This document shows, piece after piece, positions 1 through 9,920 of a DNA stretch of 64,000 nt. Origin of the DNA: Mallotus nudiflorus. Its lineage: Eukaryota > Streptophyta > Magnoliopsida > Malpighiales > Euphorbiaceae. Numbering within the stretch: the stretch's first letter is position 1; each line of letters begins with the position of its first letter. Where the stretch lies: the NCBI GenBank assembly GCA_947683625.1, contig CANTUR010000166.1, positions 2,697,001 to 2,761,000 of the forward strand. Reading direction: 5' to 3'. Position numbers and translations under genes: made by a program. Below the pieces are notes generated by a model. It was given only the letters and a program-made list of their open reading frames with translations. It did no database searches and was not told where the DNA came from.

Positions 1-1347
1 TTACATTTTTAGACAATTTAGGGTAAAATTACCAAAATACCCCTATATATATAAATATACTTAAATTACTTCAAAAATTCACCAAAAATCATAAAATTAT
101 CCAAAATTAATTTTCTTAACATATTTATCAATAATATTAATAATTAAACTCAATTAACCAATTAAATTCAATTAAAAACACATTTAACCTAATTTTCCCA
201 AAATTACATAAACTCAAATAATTCAAAATAAATACTTAGAAATTCATAAAAATTCCAAATAAATTCCTATAATTCATTTCAACACCTAATTTAACCATAA
301 ACTCCAATTTCATAATTTAAATAATTAATTTCCGAAAATTAGAAAATAATATTAAAATATTCAAAAATACCCAAAAATCCAAAAAATCTCCAAAAATTCT
401 ACAAAAATTCATACATGTAGATTGAGCTACTAGGATCAACATTTGTGAAGGGAATTTTCATGAATCAATCAATTCGAAGCTCAAAAAAATCAAAAACCCT
501 AATAGGCTGAAATTGAAAATTCGAAACCTAAGCAATTCTAGACCATTTTAGCTCAAAGAAAATCTAGAATCACACTCACCAGAGCTCAAGGAGAAGAAAG
601 AGACCGGTGGTTTCAAAAACGGTGGCCGGAATCGACGTGATCGACGGTAGCTTGATTTTCGGCTTCTCCAGCCAAAATCGACTTCCAAGCGCCGGAAACG
701 GCTACCACAGGCGGCGGAAAAGGTTGGGGAAGGTGGTGGCACACCGGACGGCACACCAACGGCAAGGGAACGGCACGGCAGCGACCGGAACGGTGAAGGG
801 AAGTGATCGGGGAAGAAGGAGACTCACGGGGGCAAAATGGTAATTTTCCAATTTTTTTTTATTTTTGATGTGTTATATGTATATATATATACTTTATACT
901 ATATATTAAAATAATATTACATTACACACATTAAATATACACCACACACATAAAAATTTAATATTTTAATAATTTATACTAAATAAAAATAATTAAATAA
1001 CAATAAAACTAATAAATAATTAATAAAATATTAGGGTAATAATAAACCCTAATTAAATAAATATACACACACAGGCTTTATTTAATAATTTAAAAATACG
1101 CATGAGTTCATGCAAGTCCGAAAATATATTTAAAATAATTAATATTAAAATATTTACGTGAAAATTTCCCCGAAAATGCAAGTCCCGGGAAAATTTTACG
1201 TAAAGGACTGTAAATAATACACAATAATTAAAATAGGTTTTAAATACATATCAACTCATGAAAATATCGTAATATACATTCAAAAATTATTAACACTGTA
1301 TATCCCGGTACAGTGTAAAAAATATTTTAAAAACACGGGATATTACA
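1..1347 (-). mobile_element. Ty3/gypsy LTR (partial, window edge)
   Basis: This matches the LTR family fully seen at 31753-34959, 39957-43180 and 43996-47264. It ends at the same terminus (on plus, ...GGATATTACA; on minus, TGTAATATCC). The text around 1-420 is almost the same as 45905-46325, so this copy belongs to the subfamily of the 43996-47264 solo LTR rather than to the intact element. The rest lies outside the window, so I cannot say whether it is a solo LTR or one end of a full element. The sequence after 1347 is not the internal start seen next to other copies. Confidence 0.85.
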
Positions 1348-1489
1348 ATGTTCCACCTTGATTTTGGGTGGAATGCATGAAGATAGTTGCACATGTGATT
1401 AACAGGCTACCATAAGCACCACGTGGAACCATCTCACCCTTCGAGAAGCTAAGGAATATAAAACCCACTGTAAGTCATTTTTTAGTTTT

Positions 1490-3528
1490 TAGGTGTGTAT
1501 GCTATGTTTTCATACCAGATCATTTACGAAGCAAGTTTGATAAAAAGCAATAAGGTGCATCTAAGCAATAAGGTGCATCTTTATGGGTTATGATAACCAA
1601 AGAAAAAGGTAAAAGTGTTGTAATCATATAATAGGGAGATGTCATACATCAAAAAATATGATATTTGATGAAGTATAATCTTGGTGGTCCCCTCAAGAAG
1701 TAGTTCTACTAAACTTAAAAGAAATCAAGGAGAAGTTATAAAAGAGTATTGAACAAGATGAAGTAAAAGAAATCACTCAAGAAGAGGAACTAAAAAAAGA
1801 AATAGTCAAGGACAAGTCACCCGAGAAGTTAAAATCCCTATGTGCACAGGAGTGCATCTGTAGACATCAAAAGAAACATGAGCAAGCCAAATTAAGGAGA
1901 TTCAAAAGGATGAAAATGTAGTAGAATATGGGCCACATCTGAAAAGAACATTAAGGAAAATTAAGAAGAATCCCAAATATGCTAATGCAGCACTTGTTGA
2001 AGAAGACAATGTAAAAGAGCCTACAACATACATGGAAGCATCCTTAAGCAAGGAATGGATAAAGGCTATGGAAGAAAAAATAGATGCCCTAAAGCAAAAT
2101 AAGGCTTGGGATCTAGTGCCAAAGCCTAAAAATGTAAAACCTATATCCGGCAAATGGGTTTCTATAATAAAGATTTGACCTGATGGTTCGATAAAAAGAT
2201 ATAAGGCTTGTTTGGTGGCTCGAGGATTCTTATAGAAATATGGATTGGACTATAAAGAGACATTCAGTCTAATGGAAAAGATTACAACTATATGTGTTCT
2301 ACTAGCCTTAGTTGCTTTAAGAATTGGAAACTTTAGAAAATGGATGTGAAGAATGCTTTCCTACATAGAGAGCTAGATCGAGAAATATACATGGAGCAAC
2401 TATAGGGGTATGAAAGAAAGACTTCCCCAGGCTATATATGCAAGCTAAGCGCTCTATGGATTGAAGCAGGCACCAAGAGCATGGTACAGAAAGATAGCAG
2501 AGTTCCTAATTCAAAGCGACTACATAATGACATCAGCAAACTCCAGTTTATTTGTGAGAGCTCGAGATGGAAAGTTAGTAATAATAATAATAGTCTATAT
2601 AGATAATCTGATCATCACTGGAGATGATGAAGTTGAGATTTATCAAATTCAGGCCAACTTATTAATACGCTTCCAGATGAAAGCATTAGGAGAATTAAAG
2701 CATTTTCTTAGTCTTAAAGTTGAATGAGTGAAGGATGAAATCTTCTTATGCTAATAGAAGTATACTAAAGACCTCCTAGAGAAGTATGAGATGCTCGAGT
2801 GCAAACCTATTTTAATGCCAGTGGAGGTCAATACAAAGCTATGCTCTGCTGAAGGAAAGGACTTATAAGAGTTTACAATGTACAAACAATTAGTTAGCAA
2901 TCTAATCTATCTCACTTTTACAAGGCCAGATATAGCATATGCAGTGAGTTTAGTAAGTTGATTTATATAGAATCTGTAGAAGCCTAATTTAGAAGTTGTA
3001 CGAAGAATTATGCGATATATCAAAGGAACCATTGACTATGGTATATTATATAAAAAGGGTGGAGCAAGTGAGATGGTTGGATACTATAATGTTAATTATG
3101 CTGGAGATCATGATATAAGGCGCTCGACTAAAAGTTATATGTTCAGCCTTAGATCAAGACCTATCTCTTGGTGCAGCAAGAGGCAACCTATGGTGTCATT
3201 ATCAAGTACTAAATTGGAATATCGACCTTTAGCTGTAGCAGCATAAGAATATACATGGTTAATGCAATTAATAAAGGATATCCATTAACCTATTGAGCAC
3301 ATGATACAACTACACTATAATAATCAGTCAGTTATACACTTAAATGAGAATCCAGTGTTCCATGCAAGAACTAAACATATAGAGGTACGTTATCACTTTG
3401 TGCGAGAAAAAGTCCTACGAGGAGAGATCAAGATGGAGTATGTCAAAACTAAGACCAAGTTGCAGACATATTCACTAAAGAGTTTAATGGTGGAAAGTTC
3501 AAAGATTTTAGAAGACAACTTGGTGTAG
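1490..3528 (+). pseudogene. Ty1/copia pol relic (integrase end, RT, RNase H)
   Basis: Broken reading frames give the copia polyprotein in order. About 1495-1560 reads CYVFIPDHLRSKFDKK. About 1585 reads IFMGYDNQRK, the integrase C-terminal signature. From about 1980 comes the RVT_2 start, with WIKAMEEKIDAL and KYGLDYKETF. At 2461-2727 come LKQAPRAWY and the catalytic-type VYIDNLIITG, a changed YVDDLLITG. At 3010-3528 come MRYIKGT and the RNase H end with TKHIEVRYHFVRE. A 19 bp stretch near 1545-1580 (gcaataaggtgcatct) is duplicated in tandem and shifts the frame. Many stop codons show the element is dead. Confidence 0.85.
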
Positions 3529-3560
3529 TAAGCAAACATATATTAAGAGAGAGTAGTTGT

Positions 3561-3930
3561 TAAGGGGGAGTATTAAGCAAGTTCACCAACTTACTCTCTC
3601 TTTTTACCTTTTTAGAATAAGCTAGAATAAAATAGAGTTGCATGGTGTGATCTAACATGTTGTAGTAGTATGTAGAGAGTTCAAGAAGATAAGGATAAGA
3701 GAAGATAAGGTTCCCTTATGGAGGTGTAAGTGAGAAGGTGGGAATAGTACCAACTCTCACTTATAAATACCTCCATCCTCATTTGCAAATGTGTGCGGTA
3801 TGACAATTAGTATGCTGTGATGTCTTTGAGTGTATAAACACTTATTTGAATGTTACTGATGAGCGTGTACAAATATTTTTGTATTAAATTTTTCTTGTTA
3901 TAATAAAAGTAAGTTTATTAAAAATCAGTC
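3561..3930 (+). repeat. Copia polypurine tract and probable 3' LTR
   Basis: About 30 bases after the RNase H frame ends there is a polypurine tract, taagggggag (3561-3570), the normal position of the PPT before a copia 3' LTR. The LTR-like stretch after it has a TATA-type ataaatacc near 3762 and an AT-rich 3' part. The 3' boundary near 3930 is a guess, since no second LTR copy lies in the window. Confidence 0.45.
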
Positions 3931-4778
3931 CTCCATTAATTCTACAAGTTACACTCCACTCCTTCTTCTCTCCCACTGCCATGGCTCTTTTTCCCCCTTG
4001 TTGATCTCTGTAGGAAAATGTGGAATCTTTATTAATGGTCGCTTGGAATCTTAGGAATATGTATATTCCGAGTATGGCTAGATTTGTATTGGTGCCCGTA
4101 TAAATCAAGTTGGATTTCGTCCATAATATTAAATCAAGAAGTTTCCAAAGTTGGTGACATCAAGAAGAAATTCATGACACAAACAAAATGGCAAACGGAT
4201 GAACTGATGATCCAAATGCAAACATGGTTGTTCCGTAACGTCCAAGTCACCAGTGATTGAAGAACTGTCCTAAACATGGGCAATTTTCCTTCATGAAGTT
4301 CTTCTTTTCGCACATTGAGAGCACCTTAATTTGTTTTTTCCCTCCCAACGAAAGGTACTATTTACATTAGTCACTTGCAAAAATTCCAATCCGCATTAAT
4401 CACTTGAATTATTTTTTGTGTGTGGAAATTTTTGGTGCTGGATGATGTATTTTGCCCAATGTTAGTCCACCTTGTGGGCGTGCTTTTATCTACTGCTTGG
4501 AATTTATGATGTTTCACCTGAAGGGTGGAACACCAACGTTTGTCTTTTGTTTAGAATATGGATTTGGAATATAATATTCACTACTTTTGTTTGGAATAAA
4601 TAAATTTCATAAAATTTTGTTAAATTTATTTACAAATTTAAGTAAATATATTTAAATTAAATGAAAAATATGTAAAATTTATTTATAATTTTAACTTTTA
4701 TTTTTGTTGAATTGCTTATAACTAAACCAATTCTTATTAATAAAATGTGTTTGATTTAGATAAATTTAGAGATCTTGT
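3931..4778. other. Intergenic, no gene seen
   Basis: AT-rich sequence without a convincing reading frame. The stretch at 4570-4770 resembles, at low identity, the ends of the TIR elements that follow (tttgtttggaataaataaatttcat). Confidence 0.5.
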
Positions 4779-5090
4779 TTGGTATAAATGAATTTCATAA
4801 AATTTTATGGAATTCATTTAAAATTATAAATATTGTATATTTGATATAAATAAATAAGTTATAGAATTTATTTTCAATTCCATGTTTTTAAATTTATGGA
4901 ATTCATTATAACTAGATGAAATTTTAATGAAATAGTTGGAATATGCAAATGAATTCCACACCTTTTGAAGTTATATTTCTAAAATGACTAAAATATCCTC
5001 GTTATAATCATTAAATTTATCAAACCAATAAAGATGAAAGAAGATGATATCAAGACAGAGTTCAATGAATAAGGCCTTTCGAGAATATAT

Positions 5091-5508
5091 TTGGAGCAAG
5101 TTCACTTTCCTCAATTATTCTTTGTTTTGTACTATGTTGGTGATTCTCATGACCTTTTCTCGACAGAGCAAGTTTATCTTTTGAGTGTTATATCAGAGAT
5201 CTTGAATGAGCGACTCAAAGAGATAATAGTTTCAATTGATTTCACATCATGTGTTGTTGGAATATTCAAGAGATAAGAGATCTACTGAGGTTGTTAACTT
5301 TGTCTTAAAGAGAAAATCTAGTCTTCCAATAGGGTCTATATCAATTGCTGTTCTTGGATACTCACTAACTGTTCTACGAGACATATGTGCCCAAACTCAT
5401 AAGCCTGAGCTGGATAATGATTCAATAGATGTCATTGTAAGACTTTTATTATTATTATTATTTTGCTATTTAAAAATATATATATATATATATATATATA
5501 GTCAATGA
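5091..5508 (+). pseudogene. Coding-like fragment inside TIR element, unidentified
   Basis: Two overlapping frames (5091-5276 and 5236-5508) read like pieces of one helical-repeat protein with a frameshift between them. The first contains SEILNERLKEIIVSIDF. The second contains KRSTEVVNFVLKRKSSLP and then GYSLTVLRDICAQTHKPELD. The composition is protein-like until the AT microsatellite at about 5477. No start codon or domain can be assigned. The fragment is absent from the shorter copy of the same element at 7355-7796, so it could be captured host sequence. I do not recognise the parent gene. Confidence 0.3.
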
Positions 5509-5931
5509 TTACTTGTAGTTGAGTTGTGTTTTTGTTTACACTTATTCAAATTTTTTTAATTAATCTAACCTTAATTTATTTTTTTCATATAATTATAACT
5601 TTATTTTTTAATGAATTTTGAATTAAAAATTTATAAATTGGAACATTAATTTAAAATTATAATTAGAAATAAATATTAAAAAATTAAATTAATATTTAAA
5701 AAGAGGTTAACTATTAGTTTGAAAGTTAAATAATCACACTTTTGATAACGTAATATAAAATTAAAAAAGAAGGTAAAAACATAATCTATTTAAAACGATA
5801 TTTTTTACAAAAATTAAAAACTAACTTGAATTCTAGATTTATATCAAACATAATATAACAAAATATAAAATTCATTTCAAATGAATTCTATAAACTATTT
5901 ATTTAAATTAAACACATCTTATTCATAAAAA

Positions 5932-7242
5932 AGATAAATTACCATCACCTCCTTAAGGTTTGGCCAAGATAACCATCCATTCCTCCATTTTCAAAAGTGA
6001 ATTAAAAATCTTTTTAAATTTAACCCTATATATTACTTTTTTCTTACCATAAAATACAACCATTAATTAATATAAAAAGAACTATTTAACTTTATAATAT
6101 TATTAAATTTATGGACTTTATATCATTAGTTATTTACCTTTTTACATATTGTCGTTATTGACATTTTTATATATTTTATCAATAAAAATTAATTATTAAT
6201 TTTTTTAATAATTAATAAATTTTTATACACATCAATAATTGATAATTATTAATTAGTTACCAAATATATTTTAGATTCTAACTCATAAACCAAAATCATT
6301 TTTTAAAAAGAAAAAAATAAAAATTGCAGATCCAAATTTCATTACTGTCTTCTATGTTATTTGGCTACCACTGTCATCCTCCGTCACTGTCACCATCACA
6401 GCTCCTTCACCATCTCTTGATCTCAAGGAGTTCAACCCTTTGTTAAAATTCACCAGTTCATGGCTTTCACTAGGAGCTATACATTCAGTTGGCAACAACG
6501 GAGAAGACGAGGTGCAGCGCCATATAGTGGTGGTAATTGACGGCGTAATAGATGGTGGCTTCGTAGGAGATGGTCGGCAATGAGAGAATCTGGGTTGCCT
6601 TTTGGTGCTGGTAGGATTTTAATTGTTGGGATTTGGGGGAAAGTTGTGGTTTCTTGTTGAGTTTTGCAAGTGAAGGATTTGGGTTTGATTTTTTTATAAG
6701 TGATGTTGAGATTGATGAACGTAGTGGAGAAGGAGGTTTCGGTTTTGGTTTTTGTTTTTGTTTTTGTTTTTGTTTTGGATTTTGGTGTTGGAGTCTTTAT
6801 CATCTTCATCTTCAATGTTGGATTAGGTTTAGTAGTGGTGGTGTTGTTGCCAATTTGGACAGTGGTAAGGTTTGTGCTGGCAGTGGATCAATGGTGGTGG
6901 TGGTGGTGGTGGTGGATCAATGGGTGGGTGTGAAGAGATGGTATGGTGAAAGGAAGATGAAGTTTTAAGGAGCTGAATGATTTTTATTTTCTCTTGAAAA
7001 TTTACAATTTAGTCATTATATGATCATGTAGAAGCTTATTAGTCCAAATTTTTAATCAGGGTAATTTTAGAATTTTATTTAATTATTGACATTTTATTTG
7101 ACAGAATATTCTTAAATATTTTAACAGAATGAGGAAATAATTAACAGAATCAAAATTGAGGAAGTTTTTAATTTAATTTTGAAAATGAAGGGATGTACTA
7201 GTTATTTTGGCCAAATCTTAAGAGGGTGATAGTAATTTATCC
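5932..7242. mobile_element. MULE-like non-autonomous element with long TIRs
   Basis: The left terminus (agataaattaccatcacc, from 5932) and the complement of the right terminus (ggataaattactatcacc, back from 7242) align over about 80 bases at roughly 80% identity, including the shared motif tttggccaa. The flanks are tcataaaaa (5923-5931) and taataaaaa (7243-7251), a 9 bp target duplication with one mismatch. A 9 bp duplication with long TIRs is typical of Mutator-like elements. The inside (6340-6965) is GC-richer than the TIRs, with a TTTTTG-type run near 6745-6776 and a GGT run near 6890-6920, and encodes no transposase I can recognise. Confidence 0.65.
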
Positions 7243-7354
7243 TAATAAAAAATTTATTTACATTTGAAATTCATTTCATTGAACCAAATAAGGCTGGAAT
7301 TCATTTGCAAATGAATTCTATTCAAATTTCATTTGAAATTGAATGGTTTTTTAA

Positions 7355-7796
7355 ATATATTTGGTATAAATAAATTTCACTTTAAAATTCCAAATGATGT
7401 ATATTTAATTTAAATGAATAACTTATACACTTCATTTGCAATTTCATATTTTTAAATTTATGAAATTCATTATAATGTGACAAAATTATAATGAATTGGT
7501 TGAAATTTACAAATGAATTTCACAATTTTTAAAATTATTTCTAAAATGATTAAAATATCTTCATTATTTTTATTTTGAAAAAAAAATATAATTTATTTAG
7601 AAGAGGATTTATGACCAAAATCAAAATTAAATTGAACACTAAATTTATACCAAACACAATATAATATAATATGAAATTTATTTGAAATGAATTCTACAAA
7701 CTATTCATTTGAACTAAACACATTTCATTAATAAAAATTCATTTGTAAATAAATTCTATTTGAAATTAATTTAAAAATAAAATAAATTCCTTTGTG
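7355..7796. repeat. AT-rich TIR element, second shorter copy
   Basis: From tttggtataaataaatttca onward this parallels the first copy (4779 on), then jumps to the part matching 5775-5930 and continues through the site where the MULE-like element inserted in the first copy (ttcattaataaaaattcatt). It therefore acts as an uninterrupted version of the first copy. Borders are approximate. Confidence 0.45.
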
Positions 7797-8379
7797 GAAT
7801 TTAACTAGAAATATTATACAAGTGCTATAAGAAAATAAACATTTCAGAAACACCCTGAATAAATGGTTACATTATTCTTTCTGCACTCTGAAAAGTTACA
7901 GCAAACCTGTGAAAGATATTTACAGCTCTCATGGAGCAACTTTTGCAAAGATATTAACAATTGGCCTTCGGAATGACAGAAACTGGCAGGTAATAATGCA
8001 CACAGCCACATGGATAAATCCTGTTGCAAGTATAGCACAGAGAACAAGGCTTCAAAGCTAGATTCTGCAAATAAAAACTAGTACATATATTGAAATCTTA
8101 ATTTTAATAAATTACATATGTAAAACATTATGTTAAACTGGATGTCTAAATGTAAACTTTTCCTAATTACACATTTTCCTAAAAATGAAGCTGACCACAT
8201 CAGAAGGTAACATCAAAATAAGAGTTAGACACTGCTACAATCTTATTCCTAATGCGTGGATACTTCATCACCATTTAAATTTCTGCAAATTACTGATCCT
8301 GCGAATTTTCATCCTAAACCATGAAATAATATAAATTTATAACACATACTGCAAAAAACCAAGCCTTATAATCTAAGAA

Positions 8380-8611
8380 TGTGTTTGAATGCAAACATTT
8401 GATTTGAAATTTAGATTTCAATTATTGAATTTCAAATATAAGGATTTCAAATGACATGCAGTGACATATCATTTCAAATCCTTATTAAATGAGCTATTAA
8501 ATTCATTATGGATTTGTTTCAAATCCTCATAAATACAAATTTATGTAGTTCTCAAATAAAAGATTTAATTGAAATCCAAATCCATGCTCAAATTCCTTGC
8601 ATCCAAACATA
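8380..8611. repeat. Small TIR element (MITE-like)
   Basis: The left end tgtgtttgaatgcaa (8380) and the complement of the right end, tatgtttggatgcaa (back from 8611), form an imperfect terminal inverted repeat around about 230 bp of AT-rich DNA with internal inverted repeats of the tttcaaat type. It lies in the 3' flank of the SVIP-like gene. The target duplication is unclear (taagaa versus taagag). Confidence 0.45.
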
Positions 8612-8722
8612 CCATAAGAGAAAAGTAAAACACATCATGCAATGCTAAAAAATAAGTTTTTGATTCTATAAAAATAGATTTCTCTAACCTAGAATAAAAT
8701 CCACAGCAGCATCAGAAAGCGA

Positions 8723-9626
8723 TTAGCCTGAGCCCATCTGCCACTGCATTAAGAGCAAGAGCACAAACCAACAGTCAAAACTTTCACATCATTTTACTCT
8801 CCAACAAACACATAAGCATCATGCATGAAATATGAAGAAACAATATAAATATTTCCACATCAAACTGACTACAGCATATGAAATTGGACAAATGGAAATG
8901 GGATGGCAAATATTGGATCATGATTAAAATTTTAAAAATTTTAGCAGTTTAGCATTCTATCATATCATTTATATCCCCAGGGAATAACTGGGGTGGAGGG
9001 TGGAGGGATGGGGAAGTATTAAGAAGAAAAAGAAACCTTTAAAACAGGTTCGCCTTTATTAGAATTTGCAGATTGTTTCGCCATGCCCTGAAATTGTGCA
9101 CGTGCAGCTCTACCTGCAGCAGATTTTTCAAAGTCCTCTTGCCTGCAAGCAACGTAGCAAAAGCTAAGGAAACTCAACTGAAAACATCTTAAATTAAATT
9201 ACTTTACCATGCTTCAATTCTTAACCAGAATCCCATCATCTTATCAGTGTTACAAAAATCTTCTGTCCCCTCTCAAAAGTCTGGATCATCACACACCAAG
9301 TGCTGATCTCATATGGCCACCGGTATTGTTAATTTGCTTAAAAAATTTCCTCTTATGGCATTGCCCAGTACTTTTTTTTTTAAAAAAAAAACCCTACTCA
9401 CCGCTGTATAAAAACCCCCAAAAGACATTTACTAACCTCAAATAACAACCGCTACAGATCAAATGAAATCGTAAACAGCAATCAAATGAAAAAGAAGAAA
9501 AATTAATTACCGTTTCTGGGCAGCTTCTGCGGCTTTAGCACGAGCTTCTGCCTCCGCCCGTCTGTCTTCTTCCTGTCTCTCCCGCTTGCTGCCTCCGTCG
9601 AAGCAACCAAAGCACAATAACCCCAT
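8723..9626 (-). CDS. Small VCP/p97-interacting protein-like
   Basis: Three exons: 9626-9511, 9142-9037 and 8743-8723. All introns are GT-AG, and the phases close to 80 residues. The protein starts MGLLCFGCFDGGSKRERQEE, then has an Ala/Arg/Glu-rich helix (about residues 18-40) and the conserved block EKSAAGRAARAQ (about 44-55), ending WQMGSG. This is the plant family annotated as small VCP/p97-interacting protein. In animals, SVIP binds the AAA ATPase p97 through an N-terminal VIM-type helix and is membrane-anchored by N-myristoylation; MG plus early cysteines here would fit lipidation, but that is inference. A downstream stretch at about 8047-7844 has an acceptor-like ttttatttgcag on minus and may be a 3' UTR exon. 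The gene is divergent from the AKAP17A-like gene. Confidence 0.85.
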
Positions 9627-9920
9627 CTCTTTCTGCCCCAATCTCTTCCCTCTAATTTCTCGCTTTTATTTTGACTTTGTTAGCTTTTAAATGTGTATCT
9701 GTACACGCGCTTTTCCAATCAATTAAAATCTGCCGCGCGTCATAAGTAAGGGAGAGCCTCGTCTTTTCATTTTCATCTTTAATTTAAGCAACCGAAAGTC
9801 CGAAACTACGTCGTTTTCACCCGCACAAAAAACGGCGCGTTTTCGATTAAAAATCAGTTCTCTCTTCGTCAGCGGCTTCCCGATCATCAACAGACGAGAG
9901 TGGAGCTATAGCCTATAGCT
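9627..9920. promoter_or_regulatory. Shared bidirectional promoter region
   Basis: Only 294 bp separate the two start codons (SVIP-like on minus at 9626, AKAP17A-like on plus at 9921), so both 5' UTRs and core promoters must sit here. The plus-side half holds GC-rich motifs unusual for the area (ctacgtcgttttcacc and aacggcgcgttttcg). No good TATA box is visible on either strand, as is common for housekeeping-type bidirectional promoters. Confidence 0.6.

Larger units (their letters stand above)
4779..7291. mobile_element. AT-rich TIR element, first copy, with nested insertion
   Basis: The left end, tttggtataaatgaatttca (from 4779), is mirrored by a right end whose complement reads tttggttcaatgaaatgaat (to about 7291). 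Long stretches match a second, shorter copy at 7355-7796. This copy is larger because it contains a coding-like segment (5091-5508) and is cut by the MULE-like element at 5932-7242. Family unknown; the short TIRs and AT content suggest a non-autonomous hAT-like element. I found no clear target duplication for the outer element, so its borders are approximate. Confidence 0.4.

Noticed and set aside
607..843. Frames in the GC-richer LTR block (also at 34228-34533 and 51602-51927)
   Set aside because: They are in LTRs, differ in reading between copies, and shift with small indels, so they are not conserved as protein.
6477..6968. Lys/Thr-rich and Phe/Gly/Val-rich frames on both strands
   Set aside because: They are products of the TTTTTG and GGT simple repeats inside the MULE-like element.
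7844..8047. Minus frame of 67 codons starting MFSVLYLQQD
   Set aside because: It lies downstream of the SVIP-like stop with an acceptor-like site just before it; more likely a 3' UTR exon than a protein.
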